A stretch of 46,686 nt of DNA, taken from SIAJ01 sp036266155. Lineage in GTDB: Bacteria; Planctomycetota; Planctomycetia; Gemmatales; Gemmataceae. This document shows, piece after piece, positions 1 through 8,813 of this stretch. The notes beneath the pieces were generated by a model. The model was given only the letters and a program-made list of their open reading frames with translations, had not been told where the DNA came from and did no database searches. A program made the position numbers and the translations under genes. The DNA is taken from positions 1 through 46,686 of the forward strand of contig DATANR010000065.1 in assembly GCA_036266155.1 (NCBI GenBank). Direction: 5' to 3'. Position 1 is the stretch's first letter, and every line of letters begins with the position of its first letter.

Positions 1-521
1 GGGTGAACGTGAACCTGACGACAGGCTCGGCGACGAATGTGGCGGGTGGCGTCGCCCGAATCCTGAACGTGTTCGGAGGGTCCGCGAGCGATTCCCTGAC
101 TGGCGATACCGGCAACAATGTCCTCCTCGGCAACGGCGGCGACGACAAGCTGAATGGTGGGACGGGCGGCCGCGACCTGCTCGTCGGCGGCAACGGCAGC
201 GACAAGCTAGTCAAGACCGCGGTGGGCGACACGATCTACATTGGCGCCGATCTGGCCTCCACCGATGCCAGCAACGTCGCTTCGGTTCGGTCGATCATGG
301 CGGAGTGGACCAGCACGCACAGCTATAACACCCGCGTGACCCATTTGCAGAACGGCACCGGGTTGACGGACGGCGTCAAGCTGAACGCCGACGTGCTTCA
401 TGGCGACGGTCTGGTCGACAGCTACACGGCCGGCGCCGGCCGCGACTTGTTCTTCCGCGATTCGATTGACACGTTCGCCGGAGTGCTGCCGGCCACGAAC
501 GAGAAGGTGATCGACGTGTAG
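1..521 (+). CDS. C-terminal part of a surface protein with RTX-like glycine repeats
   Basis: The gene enters from the left edge, so its start is missing; the reading frame begins at base 3 and ends at TAG 519-521. The visible 172 residues open with about three glycine/aspartate-rich repeats of the GGxGxD kind (NGGDDKLNGG, GGNGSDKL), which in RTX-type proteins form a calcium-binding beta roll. They are followed by a domain with SIMAEWT, RVTHLQNGTG and TAGAGRDLFF. From memory, that tail ends many long planctomycete surface or secreted proteins built from cadherin-like or RTX repeats. An extracellular, calcium-stabilised structural role is inferred. No catalytic motif is visible in this part. 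An inverted repeat starts 9 bases after the stop. Confidence 0.75.
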   Translation, partial: VNVNLTTGSATNVAGGVARILNVFGGSASDSLTGDTGNNVLLGNGGDDKLNGGTGGRDLLVGGNGSDKLVKTAVGDTIYIGADLASTDASNVASVRSIMAEWTSTHSYNTRVTHLQNGTGLTDGVKLNADVLHGDGLVDSYTAGAGRDLFFRDSIDTFAGVLPATNEKVIDV

Positions 522-529
522 AGTTTCCA

Positions 530-597
530 GGCGAGCGGAGCGGCGTAAGCCGCCCGATGAATTACCGAATCGGGCGGCTTATGCCGCTCCGCTCGCC
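530..597. repeat. Palindromic intergenic repeat, copy 1
   Basis: Two 29-base arms (530-558 and 569-597) are inverted complements with one mismatch and a 10-base loop. The arms begin GGCGAGCGGAGC. A second member of the family, with the same outer arm sequence, lies at 30153-30236. It sits 9 bases after the stop of the surface-protein gene, so a transcription-terminator role is likely, although no T tract follows. Confidence 0.85.
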
Positions 598-630
598 AAG
601 TTGATTCAATGGGTGCGCGGGGATTTGTTG

Positions 631-3360
631 ATGTCTGCCAATTCCATCCGCTGCCCGCGCGGCCACACCTGGGACCCGTCCGAATTCGATGACGACCCGG
701 CCCCCGTCGCCGGCCCGGTCGCATGCCCATACTGCGGTTCACTCTGCGGGGCGGCGTCCAGTATCCGTCCGACCGACACGCTGCCGCCCCCAGAGCCGCC
801 TGTCGCCGACAAAGATGCTCCACCAACGATTCCCGGCTATCAGATTCTCGACGTTCTCGGCCGCGGCGGCATGGGCGTCGTCTACAAGGCACGACAAGTG
901 CGGACCGACCGCGTCGTCGCACTCAAGGTGCCCGGCTACCTCGATCTCGAGACGCGCGTTCGCTTCACCATCGAGGCCCAGGCCGCGGCACGCGTCAGTC
1001 ACCCGAACGTCGTCCAGGTCTACGAGGTCGGCGAACACGACGGTAAGCCGTTCCTCGCACTCGAGTATGTCGATGGCGGAACACTGGCGAGTCGGCTGAC
1101 CGGCGCTCCGTTCCCACCGCGGTCCGCCGCGGCACTGACCGAAACGCTGGCGCGCGCCGTGGGCGCCGCCCACTCGCACGGCGTTGTCCATCGCGATTTG
1201 AAGCCGGCGAACATCTTGCTGCAGAGTCCCCAGTCGACAGTCCTTAGTCCACAATCTGACGATCATCGACTGGGGACTGGGGACTGGGGACTGGGGACGA
1301 TCAAGGTCGCTGACTTCGGTCTCGCCAGGCGCATGGACGACGATACACGCCAGACGCAAAGCGGGATGATCCTCGGCACGCCCGACTATATGGCCCCGGA
1401 GCAGGCGGCGGGCGAATCACATCGCGTCGGACCACCGGCCGATGTCTGGGCGCTCGGCGCGTTGCTCTACGAATTGTTGACCGGCCGGCCGCCGTTTCGC
1501 GGCGTCGGCATGATGGACACGCTGGACCAGGTTCGCAATCACGAACCGGTGTCGCCGCGCCGCCTCCAGCCGGCCGTGCCACGCGACCTCGAGACCATTT
1601 GCCTGAAGTGTTTGCATAAGGACCCCGATCGTCGCTACTCGGTGGCGACCGAGTTGGCCGAAGACTTGCATCGCTTTCTCGACGGTCAACCGGTCCGGGC
1701 TCGCCCCGTGTCGCGCGTTGAGCGCTGGGTCAAGCGTGCCCGACGCAATCCGCTGGCGACCGGCCTCGCCGCCGGCATGTGGCTCTTGCTGATCGCCGCC
1801 GCGGCGTATGGCGTCTGGTATCACTTGCGTCTGCAAGCGCAGCGCGATCGGGCCAGGCATCATTTTCAGATGGCGGTGCGGTCGGTCGAAAGTTTGCTCA
1901 CGGAGGTCGCGGAGGAAGATCTTGCCGTCGAGCCGCTGTCCGAGCAAAAGCGCAAGGCGCTCCTCGAAAAGGCCTTCGCGTTCTACCAGGAGTTGCTGCA
2001 AGTCGAGCCAGACGATCCGGAACTGGCGTGGCTGGCGGCCCGGGCGGCACGCCGGATCGGCGACATTCTGCGGCTGCTCGGCCGCTACCCCGAAGCGCTG
2101 GTGGCTTACGACCGTGCCCTGGAGCGCCTGGCCGCGCTCGCCGATCGCCCGCCGCCGGGGACTGACCCCACGCGTGAGATCGCCGACTGCCACAACTACG
2201 TTGGCGAAGTGCATCGCTTGCAAGGCGCCAACGACGAGGCACGGGCCGCCTATCAACGCGCTCTCGCAATTCAGCAGGCCGCGTTTGCGGCCAGCGCGAA
2301 TGACACCGGCTATCGGCAGGACCTGTCGCGAACGCGGTACAACCTTGGCATCGTGGCCCGATTGGACGACAAGCCCGTCGTCGCGGTGGCCGAGTTGGGC
2401 GAAGCTCTCCGCCTGCTTGAAGGCGTCGCCACGGATGATGTTGCGGGCCGTCGGCATCGTGCTCGCGTCTACCTGAATCTCGGTCCGGCATTACGCGCGA
2501 CGCAACAGTTGGTCGAGGCGGAACAGGCGTGTGTGCAGTCGATCCATCTTTACGACGAACTGCTAACCGAACAACCCAATCGGCCCGACCTTCAATTGGA
2601 GAAAGCGGTCGCGCTCATCAATCTTGGATTGGTTCGGCAGTCCGCGAATGATCCCGTTGGCGCCAAGGAAGTGCTAACGCAGGCCAGGGACTCGCTTAGT
2701 GGATTGGCCGCCAAATTCCCGGATACTCCGCAATACCGCACCGAATTGGCCCGAGCGTACACTGGGTTGGCAGTCGTCGTGTTTGACGAAGGCTCGACGG
2801 CCGAGGCGACGGCGCTCTTTGCTAGGGCAGTCGACGCATTGATGGACCTCGTCGCCCATCACGAGTCGGCCGACTACCACGGCGAGCTGGGCATTGCGCT
2901 CGGCAATCACGGGCGGGCACTGTATCAGGCTGACCCAGCCAAAGCGAAGCTGCAACTCACGCGCGGTCTCACGGAATTGATGATTGGCTTGCAATCCGCC
3001 AAGAAAGAGCCGACGTTTGGCAGTTCCTTCCGACAACAAGCGCGCGACCTGGCGACACTGCTGATTCAAACTGGCGACCGGGTCGGGGCACGCGACGTCG
3101 TACAACGGATCGTGAACGCTTCGCCAGACAGAACGCGGGCGATTCATTGGGCCGCAGTGTTCTTGGCCAATTGCATCGCCGCCACCGAGAGCCAGAAGAT
3201 GCCCGTCGGTGACGCGGATGAGTTCGAGACGATCGCCATTGAGTTGGTGCAGGCCGCCGGCCCGGCCGATTGGTCGTCAATCCGTTCTGACGCGGACTGT
3301 GCCAGGTTGGTGAAGCGCCCGGCATTCGCGAAGGTCGTCGGATCCTCGCCTGCTAATTGA
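631..3360 (+). CDS. Membrane-anchored Ser/Thr protein kinase with TPR sensor domain
   Basis: This 909-residue receptor-type kinase starts at ATG 631; an in-frame TTG at 601 is less likely. The N terminus has a zinc-ribbon-like CPRGH/CPYC pair. The kinase domain follows with the glycine loop GRGGMGVVYKA, VALKV lysine, HRDLKPANILL catalytic loop, VADFGLA and the APE motif (MAPEQ). About 26 residues made from a tandem DNA repeat are inserted between the catalytic loop and DFG. A single membrane segment (LATGLAAGMWLLLIAAAAYGV) leads into several TPR repeats (AYDRALERL, AYQRALAIQ), expected on the other side of the membrane as a sensor. Planctomycetes often pair such kinases with ECF sigma factors, and one lies at 4381-5130. 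Its substrate is unknown. Confidence 0.93.
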   Translation: MSANSIRCPRGHTWDPSEFDDDPAPVAGPVACPYCGSLCGAASSIRPTDTLPPPEPPVADKDAPPTIPGYQILDVLGRGGMGVVYKARQVRTDRVVALKVPGYLDLETRVRFTIEAQAAARVSHPNVVQVYEVGEHDGKPFLALEYVDGGTLASRLTGAPFPPRSAAALTETLARAVGAAHSHGVVHRDLKPANILLQSPQSTVLSPQSDDHRLGTGDWGLGTIKVADFGLARRMDDDTRQTQSGMILGTPDYMAPEQAAGESHRVGPPADVWALGALLYELLTGRPPFRGVGMMDTLDQVRNHEPVSPRRLQPAVPRDLETICLKCLHKDPDRRYSVATELAEDLHRFLDGQPVRARPVSRVERWVKRARRNPLATGLAAGMWLLLIAAAAYGVWYHLRLQAQRDRARHHFQMAVRSVESLLTEVAEEDLAVEPLSEQKRKALLEKAFAFYQELLQVEPDDPELAWLAARAARRIGDILRLLGRYPEALVAYDRALERLAALADRPPPGTDPTREIADCHNYVGEVHRLQGANDEARAAYQRALAIQQAAFAASANDTGYRQDLSRTRYNLGIVARLDDKPVVAVAELGEALRLLEGVATDDVAGRRHRARVYLNLGPALRATQQLVEAEQACVQSIHLYDELLTEQPNRPDLQLEKAVALINLGLVRQSANDPVGAKEVLTQARDSLSGLAAKFPDTPQYRTELARAYTGLAVVVFDEGSTAEATALFARAVDALMDLVAHHESADYHGELGIALGNHGRALYQADPAKAKLQLTRGLTELMIGLQSAKKEPTFGSSFRQQARDLATLLIQTGDRVGARDVVQRIVNASPDRTRAIHWAAVFLANCIAATESQKMPVGDADEFETIAIELVQAAGPADWSSIRSDADCARLVKRPAFAKVVGSSPAN
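1225..1298. repeat. AGTCCCC/GGGGACT repeat inside the kinase gene
   Basis: The left part carries AGTCCCCAGT and AGTCC units; the right part has GGGGACTGGGGACTGG tandem units in the complementary sense, so the stretch can fold on itself. It is in frame and adds about 25 residues (SPQS, LSPQSD, GTGDWGLG) between the kinase catalytic loop and the DFG motif. It looks like an intergenic repeat that invaded the gene without breaking it. Confidence 0.8.
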
Positions 3361-3435
3361 TTCCGCTCAAGCCGCGTCGTCCGCACAACCGAAACTATTG
3401 ATACGCCAGAACAGTTCGCTTCGTCCGGAGGCGCG

Positions 3436-4377
3436 ATGGCTCGCTTACTTGTCGGCGCTCTGATGCTGCTTGCCGTGGTGCCCGCCGCCGCCCAGCCTCC
3501 GGCCCCGGCCACCGTGCCAGCACCTCCGCCACCGCCACCCCCGCCGCCGCCCGAGGGCGGGTTCACGGTGCGTGACGGCAGCGTCGGTTACATTGACCCC
3601 GCGAGCCCGGCCGACCAGCTTCGCCTGCGTGCTGACTTCGGCTACGATTTTCGCGCGCCCAATCGGGCCGAGGTCTTTTACGCCAAGGGTAAGCCATTCG
3701 GGCCAGGCGTGCCGCGCTCGGAGACGTCGGTCGATTTTCAGGACCAGACCTTGTACCTGGAAAAAACGTTGGGGCCCAACTGGTCCATCTTCGTCGAGGG
3801 TGGCGTGCGATCGCTCAACCCGGACATCAACGCGAACACCGCCGGCCTGGGTGATTCGAATCTCGGCTTCAAATACGCCTTCCGGTCGGAAGAGTGTCAG
3901 GTTTGGACGTTTCAACTGCGTGCTTACTTGCCAACCGGCGCCGCGAGTCGCGGTCTCGGCACGCACAACGTCAGCCTGGAGCCGGCATTGCTCGGGTTTA
4001 CTCGACTCACGGAACAACTCGGTCTCGCAGCCGAGGCACGTTATTGGCAACCGATCGACGGAACCGACTTCGCCGGCGGCGTGTTGCGCTATGGCCTTGG
4101 TCTGCGCTACGACGTTTGGCAATCGGAAGGATTCCGGTTCGCCCCGACTGTGGAGGCAGTTGGCTGGACTGTCCTCGACGGCCGCGAGAGTCGGCGGCTG
4201 CCGGACGGTTCGACTGCAATTTTTGATTCCGGCGGCACGACGATCTTGAACTTGAAGCTCGGCGCTCGCATTGATCTTGGCGAGCACGCCGGCCTCTATG
4301 CGGGCTACGGATTGGCGGTGACTGGCGAGCGCTGGTATCGCGATGTCTGGCGCGTCGAGTTTCGCTGGCTGTTTTGA
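3436..4377 (+). CDS. Putative outer-membrane beta-barrel protein
   Basis: This is a 313-residue protein with a clear signal peptide (MARLLVGALMLLAVVPAAAQ) and then a proline-rich linker containing a run of ten prolines. The rest is made of alternating short strands with aromatic ends (DFGYDFRAPN, NWSIFVEGGV, LGFKYAF, LGLRYDVW, AGLYAGYGLAV), and the chain ends in phenylalanine (EFRWLF). An aromatic C-terminal residue is the usual signature of barrels inserted by BamA. It resembles planctomycete transporter or MetA-pathway-of-phenol-like barrels, but no substrate can be read from the sequence. The start follows GGAGGC at 3427. It is convergent with the sigma factor gene, 3 bases apart. Confidence 0.75.
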   Translation: MARLLVGALMLLAVVPAAAQPPAPATVPAPPPPPPPPPPEGGFTVRDGSVGYIDPASPADQLRLRADFGYDFRAPNRAEVFYAKGKPFGPGVPRSETSVDFQDQTLYLEKTLGPNWSIFVEGGVRSLNPDINANTAGLGDSNLGFKYAFRSEECQVWTFQLRAYLPTGAASRGLGTHNVSLEPALLGFTRLTEQLGLAAEARYWQPIDGTDFAGGVLRYGLGLRYDVWQSEGFRFAPTVEAVGWTVLDGRESRRLPDGSTAIFDSGGTTILNLKLGARIDLGEHAGLYAGYGLAVTGERWYRDVWRVEFRWLF

Positions 4378-4380
4378 CGC

Positions 4381-5130
4381 TTACGGGCTCCACCGCTCGA
4401 GTGCCTTGCGGCAATAGCCGAAGAATCCGAGGTCGATCAATTCCTGCGCGAGCCGTTCTTTGTCCTCGGTCGGCACCGAGGCGGCGACTTCTGTAACCAG
4501 CAAGTCGGTCAGTATCTCACGCCCACGTTGGAGAAGCTTGCGGGCGCCGGCATCCGTGAACGGTTCGCTCGGCTTCAGTCGCGTGGTCAGCTCGGCCGCC
4601 AGGTCGCCTGAAGGTATGTCCGGTTGATCCGCACGAAGTCGCAGCGCGGTGAAGTAAGGCGGACCGCCGCCACGTTCGGCCGTTTCCAGACCTTTCCACG
4701 CACAATCGAGCAGCGACTCGCGCCAGTGGGCCAGGAAGGCCTCATCGGCGACGACCGACTCTTCGGTATCAATTGCCGCAAGTTGATCGGGATCGATGCC
4801 GGCCGACGGGCCTTGCCGAACGACGCCTGGGCGACGTCGCGACAGATTGATGAGCGTGGTACGCAGATAGTCGCGGAAGCGACCGCGCTCGGGACTGGCA
4901 CGGCGGAAATCGCCCCGCAGAAATCGGACCGCGAACTCCTGGAACAGGTCGGCAGCCACATCCAGATCGCCCGTCGCGGCGGCGAGGTAGCGATAGGCCG
5001 CCCCTTGATAGCGTTCGATCAACCCCGCGAGAAGCTTGTGGTCGGCCTCCGCCTCGGACCCATGAGCGCGCACCAGGGCGGTCCACATTGTGGAAATCTG
5101 GCTCAGTCGGTCCGCGGGTGTGGTGGACAT
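4381..5130 (-). CDS. ECF-like RNA polymerase sigma factor
   Basis: This is a 249-residue protein with a recognisable sigma region 2: LIERYQGAAYRYLAAATGD, then LFQEFAVRFLRGDF and GRFRDYLRTTLINLSRR. This is the core-binding and -10-recognising helix set of extracytoplasmic-function sigma factors. The C-terminal part (LRADQPD, LTTRLKPSEPFTDAGARKLLQRGREIL) does not read as a standard region 4 helix-turn-helix, although the AGARKLLQRGRE stretch could be a remote version. Planctomycetes have ECF groups linked to Ser/Thr kinases, and the receptor kinase at 631-3360 is separated only by the barrel gene. Phosphorylation-controlled transcription is a fair inference. No anti-sigma gene is adjacent. Confidence 0.82.
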   Translation of the reverse strand: MSTTPADRLSQISTMWTALVRAHGSEAEADHKLLAGLIERYQGAAYRYLAAATGDLDVAADLFQEFAVRFLRGDFRRASPERGRFRDYLRTTLINLSRRRPGVVRQGPSAGIDPDQLAAIDTEESVVADEAFLAHWRESLLDCAWKGLETAERGGGPPYFTALRLRADQPDIPSGDLAAELTTRLKPSEPFTDAGARKLLQRGREILTDLLVTEVAASVPTEDKERLAQELIDLGFFGYCRKALERWSP

Positions 5131-5167
5131 GGCGGCCCCCGAGAGATTCTAGGAGCCGCTGCGCTGA

Positions 5168-7651
5168 TCATGCCCCGTAGTCGATCGCGTCCTTGACGTT
5201 GATGCCCTTCTCAAAGATGAAATTACGACGCTCTTCGACTTCCTCACCCATGAGCGTGCGGAACAGATCGTTGGCCTTCTGTGCATCAACAAGCGTCACG
5301 CGCAAGAGCGTCCGCTGGTTGGGGTCGAGAGTGGTTTCCCACAGCTCTTCCGGATCCATTTCGCCCAGGCCTTTGAATCGCGTCACAGTGAGGCCGCGTT
5401 CGCCGATGCCGCGGACGTCGGCCACAAGGTCGCGCAGGTGGGCCAGCGGTTTGTGCGTGTCGCCGTGATGGAGGACAAAGCGGACCTCCGGTTCGCGGCC
5501 CGCAACGCGCGGGGCCGGCAACAGGTCGCCGGCTGTGAAGCCAAAGTCGATGAGCTTCACAAGGGCTCGGTTGATGGCGCGTACTTCGTGGAATTCGTCG
5601 GCTACCAGGCGTGTCTCCACGTCGGCTGTCGGCGTCTCTTCCGTGTGGTCGACGACGAGAGCCTTGCCGAGCCGCTGCGATTCGCGCTCGCGGAATGCGT
5701 TCACTTCTTCCGGCGAGTGGAACCAATGTTCCTTGCCGCCAACTTTCACGTGCCAGGTTGGCAAGACACCGTCCTTTGCATGCGGCACGAATGACCCGAG
5801 CGTGACGCCGCGGCGCTCGAGGACGATTAACGATCCTTCGAGCCGATCGAGCACATCCATCAATGCCGCGAGCCGTTCGTTCTCGATCGCCGCTTTGCTC
5901 GTCGGGACGAGCCGTGTGTGGTCGAGGCCGCGCTTGTTGAGTTCGCTTGTCATCTCCTCAGCCGTCTTGATGAAGCGTACGTTTTTCTTCTGTGTGACCT
6001 TGTAGAGCGGCGGCCGGGCCACGTAAATATTGCCGGCTTCGATCAATTTGCGCATTTGCCGGAAGAAGAAGGTCAAGAGCAGCGTGCGAATATGCTGGCC
6101 GTCCACGTCGGCATCGGTCAGGATGACGATCTTGCCGTACCGCAGTCGCGAGATGTCGACTTCGTCGCCAATGTCGACGCCGATGGCCGCGATCAGACTG
6201 GCGATTTCCTTGTTGGACAGCAGCTTCTCCAACCGAGCTTTCTCGACGTTTAGCACTTTGCCACGCAACGGCAGAACAGCTTGATAGACGCGGTTGCGCC
6301 CGCTCTCGGCTGACCCACCGGCCGAATCGCCCTCGACGAGGAACAGCTCACTCTGATCGCGATCGCGCGTGGTGCAGTCCATTAACTTGCCCGGCAATCC
6401 GGCGCCGCCGAGGATCTTCTTGCGATCGATGAGCGCCTTGCGCGCCTTGGCTTCCGCCGCCCGCACCTCCGCGGATAGCACAACCTTTTGCACGATCTTC
6501 TTGGATTCCTTCGGATTCTCTTCCAGGTACTTGCTCAGCACCTCACCGACCGCACTGGCGACGGCCCCATCGACCTCCGGATTGTTGAGGCGAATCTTCG
6601 TCTGCGCCTCGAAGTGCGGCTTCGCTAACGTGACGTTGACGATGGCCGTCAGCCCTTCACCGAAATCCTTGCCGTCCGGTTTGATGTCGTCCTTGTAGAG
6701 TTTTTCCTTCTCAGCGTACGAATTGACGACGCGCGTGAGCGCCTTGCGAAAGCCGGTGAGATGCGTGCCGCCGTTTGGATTGAATTGGTTGTTGGCATAA
6801 CAACGGACGCGCTCGTCTTCGCCGGTCGTGTACTGGAACGCGACTTCGACCTTGATCGGGTCGGCATTGCCGTCGCCGTCGACGTGATCAACAGTGCGCA
6901 GAATGTGAATCGGCGGATGGAGCGCGTCCTCGTTGCGGTTCAACCACGTGACATACTCCGCGACGCCGCCTTCAAATTTGAAATGCGCTTCCTTGTTCGA
7001 GCGCTCGTCCTTCAGCGTGATGGCGAGCCCGCGATTGAGGAACGCTAACTCGCGGAGACGATTCTCCAGGGTATCGAATTCAAATGTCGACGCGCCAAAA
7101 ATCTCGGCATCGGGCCAGAAGGTGATCTTGGTGCCCGTGTGCGTGGCCGGGCCCATGACTTCGAGCGCCTTCGAGAGAACGCCGCGATCGAATTCCATCT
7201 GATAGAGTTGGCCGTTGCGCCGCACCTCGGCGACCGTCGTCTCGCTGAGCGCGGTGACAGCTTTCGCGCCCATGCCGTGCAGACCGGCCGACGACTTATA
7301 CGCCTTGTTGTCGAATTTGCCGCCGGCGCCGACGATCGTCATGACGACTTCGAGATTGGACTTCTTTTCGTCGGGATGCTCTTCGACGGGAATGCCGCGT
7401 CCATCGTCGGCCACGGACAGGCCGCCATCAGGAAGCACAACCACCTGGATGCTCTTGCAATACCCGGCCAGATGCTCGTCGACCGCGTTGTAGACGAGTT
7501 CGTAAACGAGGTGATGCAGGCCACGCGCAGCGGTGTCGGGAATATAGTTATCGGGCCGCTTGCGAATGTGATCGCGGTTGCGGAGGACCTGGGTATTTTC
7601 AGCGGTGTAGTCGTCACCCGGTGCATTGGCGGCGGCGATATCGAGGCTCAT
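5168..7651 (-). CDS. gyrB: DNA gyrase (type IIA topoisomerase) subunit B, diverged
   Basis: This 827-residue protein is the ATPase/TOPRIM subunit of a type IIA topoisomerase. The GHKL ATPase is clear: YNAVDE with Asn55 and Glu59, DDGRGIP, and AGLHGMGAKAV. The transducer domain follows, then TOPRIM with EGDSAGGSA (Glu440) and DADVDGQHIRTLLL. It closes with FKGLGEMDPEELWETT, the gyrase B tail. The sequence differs from ordinary GyrB at several conserved points: YNAVDE for DNSIDE, AGLHGMG for GGLHGVG, and QTKIRLNN for QTKTKLGN. An insert of over 100 residues sits between TOPRIM and the tail. It may therefore be a lineage-specific paralogue or a ParE. AGGAAGG lies upstream of the ATG. No gyrA is in the window. 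Confidence 0.9.
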   Translation of the reverse strand: MSLDIAAANAPGDDYTAENTQVLRNRDHIRKRPDNYIPDTAARGLHHLVYELVYNAVDEHLAGYCKSIQVVVLPDGGLSVADDGRGIPVEEHPDEKKSNLEVVMTIVGAGGKFDNKAYKSSAGLHGMGAKAVTALSETTVAEVRRNGQLYQMEFDRGVLSKALEVMGPATHTGTKITFWPDAEIFGASTFEFDTLENRLRELAFLNRGLAITLKDERSNKEAHFKFEGGVAEYVTWLNRNEDALHPPIHILRTVDHVDGDGNADPIKVEVAFQYTTGEDERVRCYANNQFNPNGGTHLTGFRKALTRVVNSYAEKEKLYKDDIKPDGKDFGEGLTAIVNVTLAKPHFEAQTKIRLNNPEVDGAVASAVGEVLSKYLEENPKESKKIVQKVVLSAEVRAAEAKARKALIDRKKILGGAGLPGKLMDCTTRDRDQSELFLVEGDSAGGSAESGRNRVYQAVLPLRGKVLNVEKARLEKLLSNKEIASLIAAIGVDIGDEVDISRLRYGKIVILTDADVDGQHIRTLLLTFFFRQMRKLIEAGNIYVARPPLYKVTQKKNVRFIKTAEEMTSELNKRGLDHTRLVPTSKAAIENERLAALMDVLDRLEGSLIVLERRGVTLGSFVPHAKDGVLPTWHVKVGGKEHWFHSPEEVNAFRERESQRLGKALVVDHTEETPTADVETRLVADEFHEVRAINRALVKLIDFGFTAGDLLPAPRVAGREPEVRFVLHHGDTHKPLAHLRDLVADVRGIGERGLTVTRFKGLGEMDPEELWETTLDPNQRTLLRVTLVDAQKANDLFRTLMGEEVEERRNFIFEKGINVKDAIDYGA

Positions 7652-7995
7652 TCGGCTAGCCTTCCTGCGATGAAACGAGCCGCCGCCGGGCGGTTGCTCC
7701 GACCGGCGGCGAAAGAGAAATCTGGTACGTGTATTTTACGGATTCGAGAGGGTCCGGTGAAGAGCACGCAGGGCGTCGTAAGATATTAATGGAAAATAAG
7801 ATACGCTTGCAAACAGATATATCTTTTTGGCGTATCCGGCGCGTTCACTTAATTGCACGGTACGGCGATCCCGAGGCGTTGAGTTGCTTCGACCGCGTTA
7901 CCTGCGTCATCGCATTTTTCGGTTACGATTCGCACTGAGCGATGCGTGCGTCTGGTACAATTCTCGATGAGTGACAACGAGTCGAGGCCTGTGCG
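7652..7995. other. Divergent intergenic region between gyrB and the DUF4058 gene
   Basis: This 344-base stretch has no convincing gene. Its central part (about 7785-7850) is much richer in A and T than its surroundings and probably holds the promoters of gyrB (leftward) and the DUF4058 gene (rightward). I could not assign -35/-10 boxes with confidence. Confidence 0.5.
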
Positions 7996-8811
7996 ATGCC
8001 GTCGCCATTTCCCGGGATGGACCCGTTCCTCGAGACGCAACCGCGCTGGGAGATTTTCCACGGGTGGTTCATCCGCGAACTGGCGCGTCTTACGCTGCCG
8101 CGGGCATCCAGCTTGGGCTGCTGGATCGATGTTGAACGTGACGTATATGGCGAGGACCCGTCCGGCGCGATGGTGGCTATTGGCGAGCCCGATCAAGTGT
8201 TTACCGTTGCGGCCGAGGAGCGAAACTGGAATGGCGGTGAAACCGCAGTTGCGACTCTCGCGTTACCGCGATCGGTTCGTGAAGTGGTGGTTGACCCGGG
8301 GGAAGCCGGGCAACATCGGCAGCAGTATCTCGTCGTTCGCGAGAATCAATCGTGGCCGCGAGCCTTGGCAGTAGTTGAATTGCTGAGTCCTGCCAACAAG
8401 TCGGGCAAGTACGCCAAAACGTACAACGAAAAGCGCTCGAAGATGCTCGCGTCGAAAACGCACTTCATGGAGATCGATTTGCTGCGCGGCGGCGTGAACC
8501 CACTGCGCGATCACTTCGCCGACTTGGCGCCGTCGCCGTATTTCGTTTTCGTCGCACGCAAGAACCTGATCGGCCGTAACGAGGAAGGCTATCCGATTCG
8601 GCTTCAGGAAGCGCTGCCGACGATCGGGCTGCCGCTCTGGGGCGAGCGCCCGGACTTGCCGCTGGATCTGGGTGCCGCATTTCAATCTGCTTACGAGTTG
8701 ACGACGGGCGGTCGGCCCATCAACTACGCGCTGGATGCGCTTCCGCCGCCGCCGCTTGCTCCGGATGACGCGGCATGGGCTCAGACGCTGGTCGGCGCCG
8801 ACTGGGCATAG
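7996..8811 (+). CDS. DUF4058 family protein
   Basis: This 271-residue protein opens with MPSPFPGMDPFLE, the signature start of DUF4058 proteins, which are abundant and multi-copy in planctomycetes and cyanobacteria. Later family features are VVELLSPANKSG and the KRSKMLASKTHFMEIDLLRGG stretch. The ELLSPANK and EIDLLR segments resemble the core of restriction-like or Uma2-type PD-(D/E)XK folds, but nuclease activity is not established. There is no signal peptide or membrane segment, so it is probably cytoplasmic. It stands alone, with the end of a convergent gene 3 bases downstream. The function of the family is unknown. Confidence 0.88.
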   Translation: MPSPFPGMDPFLETQPRWEIFHGWFIRELARLTLPRASSLGCWIDVERDVYGEDPSGAMVAIGEPDQVFTVAAEERNWNGGETAVATLALPRSVREVVVDPGEAGQHRQQYLVVRENQSWPRALAVVELLSPANKSGKYAKTYNEKRSKMLASKTHFMEIDLLRGGVNPLRDHFADLAPSPYFVFVARKNLIGRNEEGYPIRLQEALPTIGLPLWGERPDLPLDLGAAFQSAYELTTGGRPINYALDALPPPPLAPDDAAWAQTLVGADWA

Positions 8812-8813
8812 CC

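Noticed and set aside
1417..2457. Minus-strand open frame of 346 codons
   Set aside because: It is antisense shadow of the TPR kinase, whose plus-strand reading is unambiguous.
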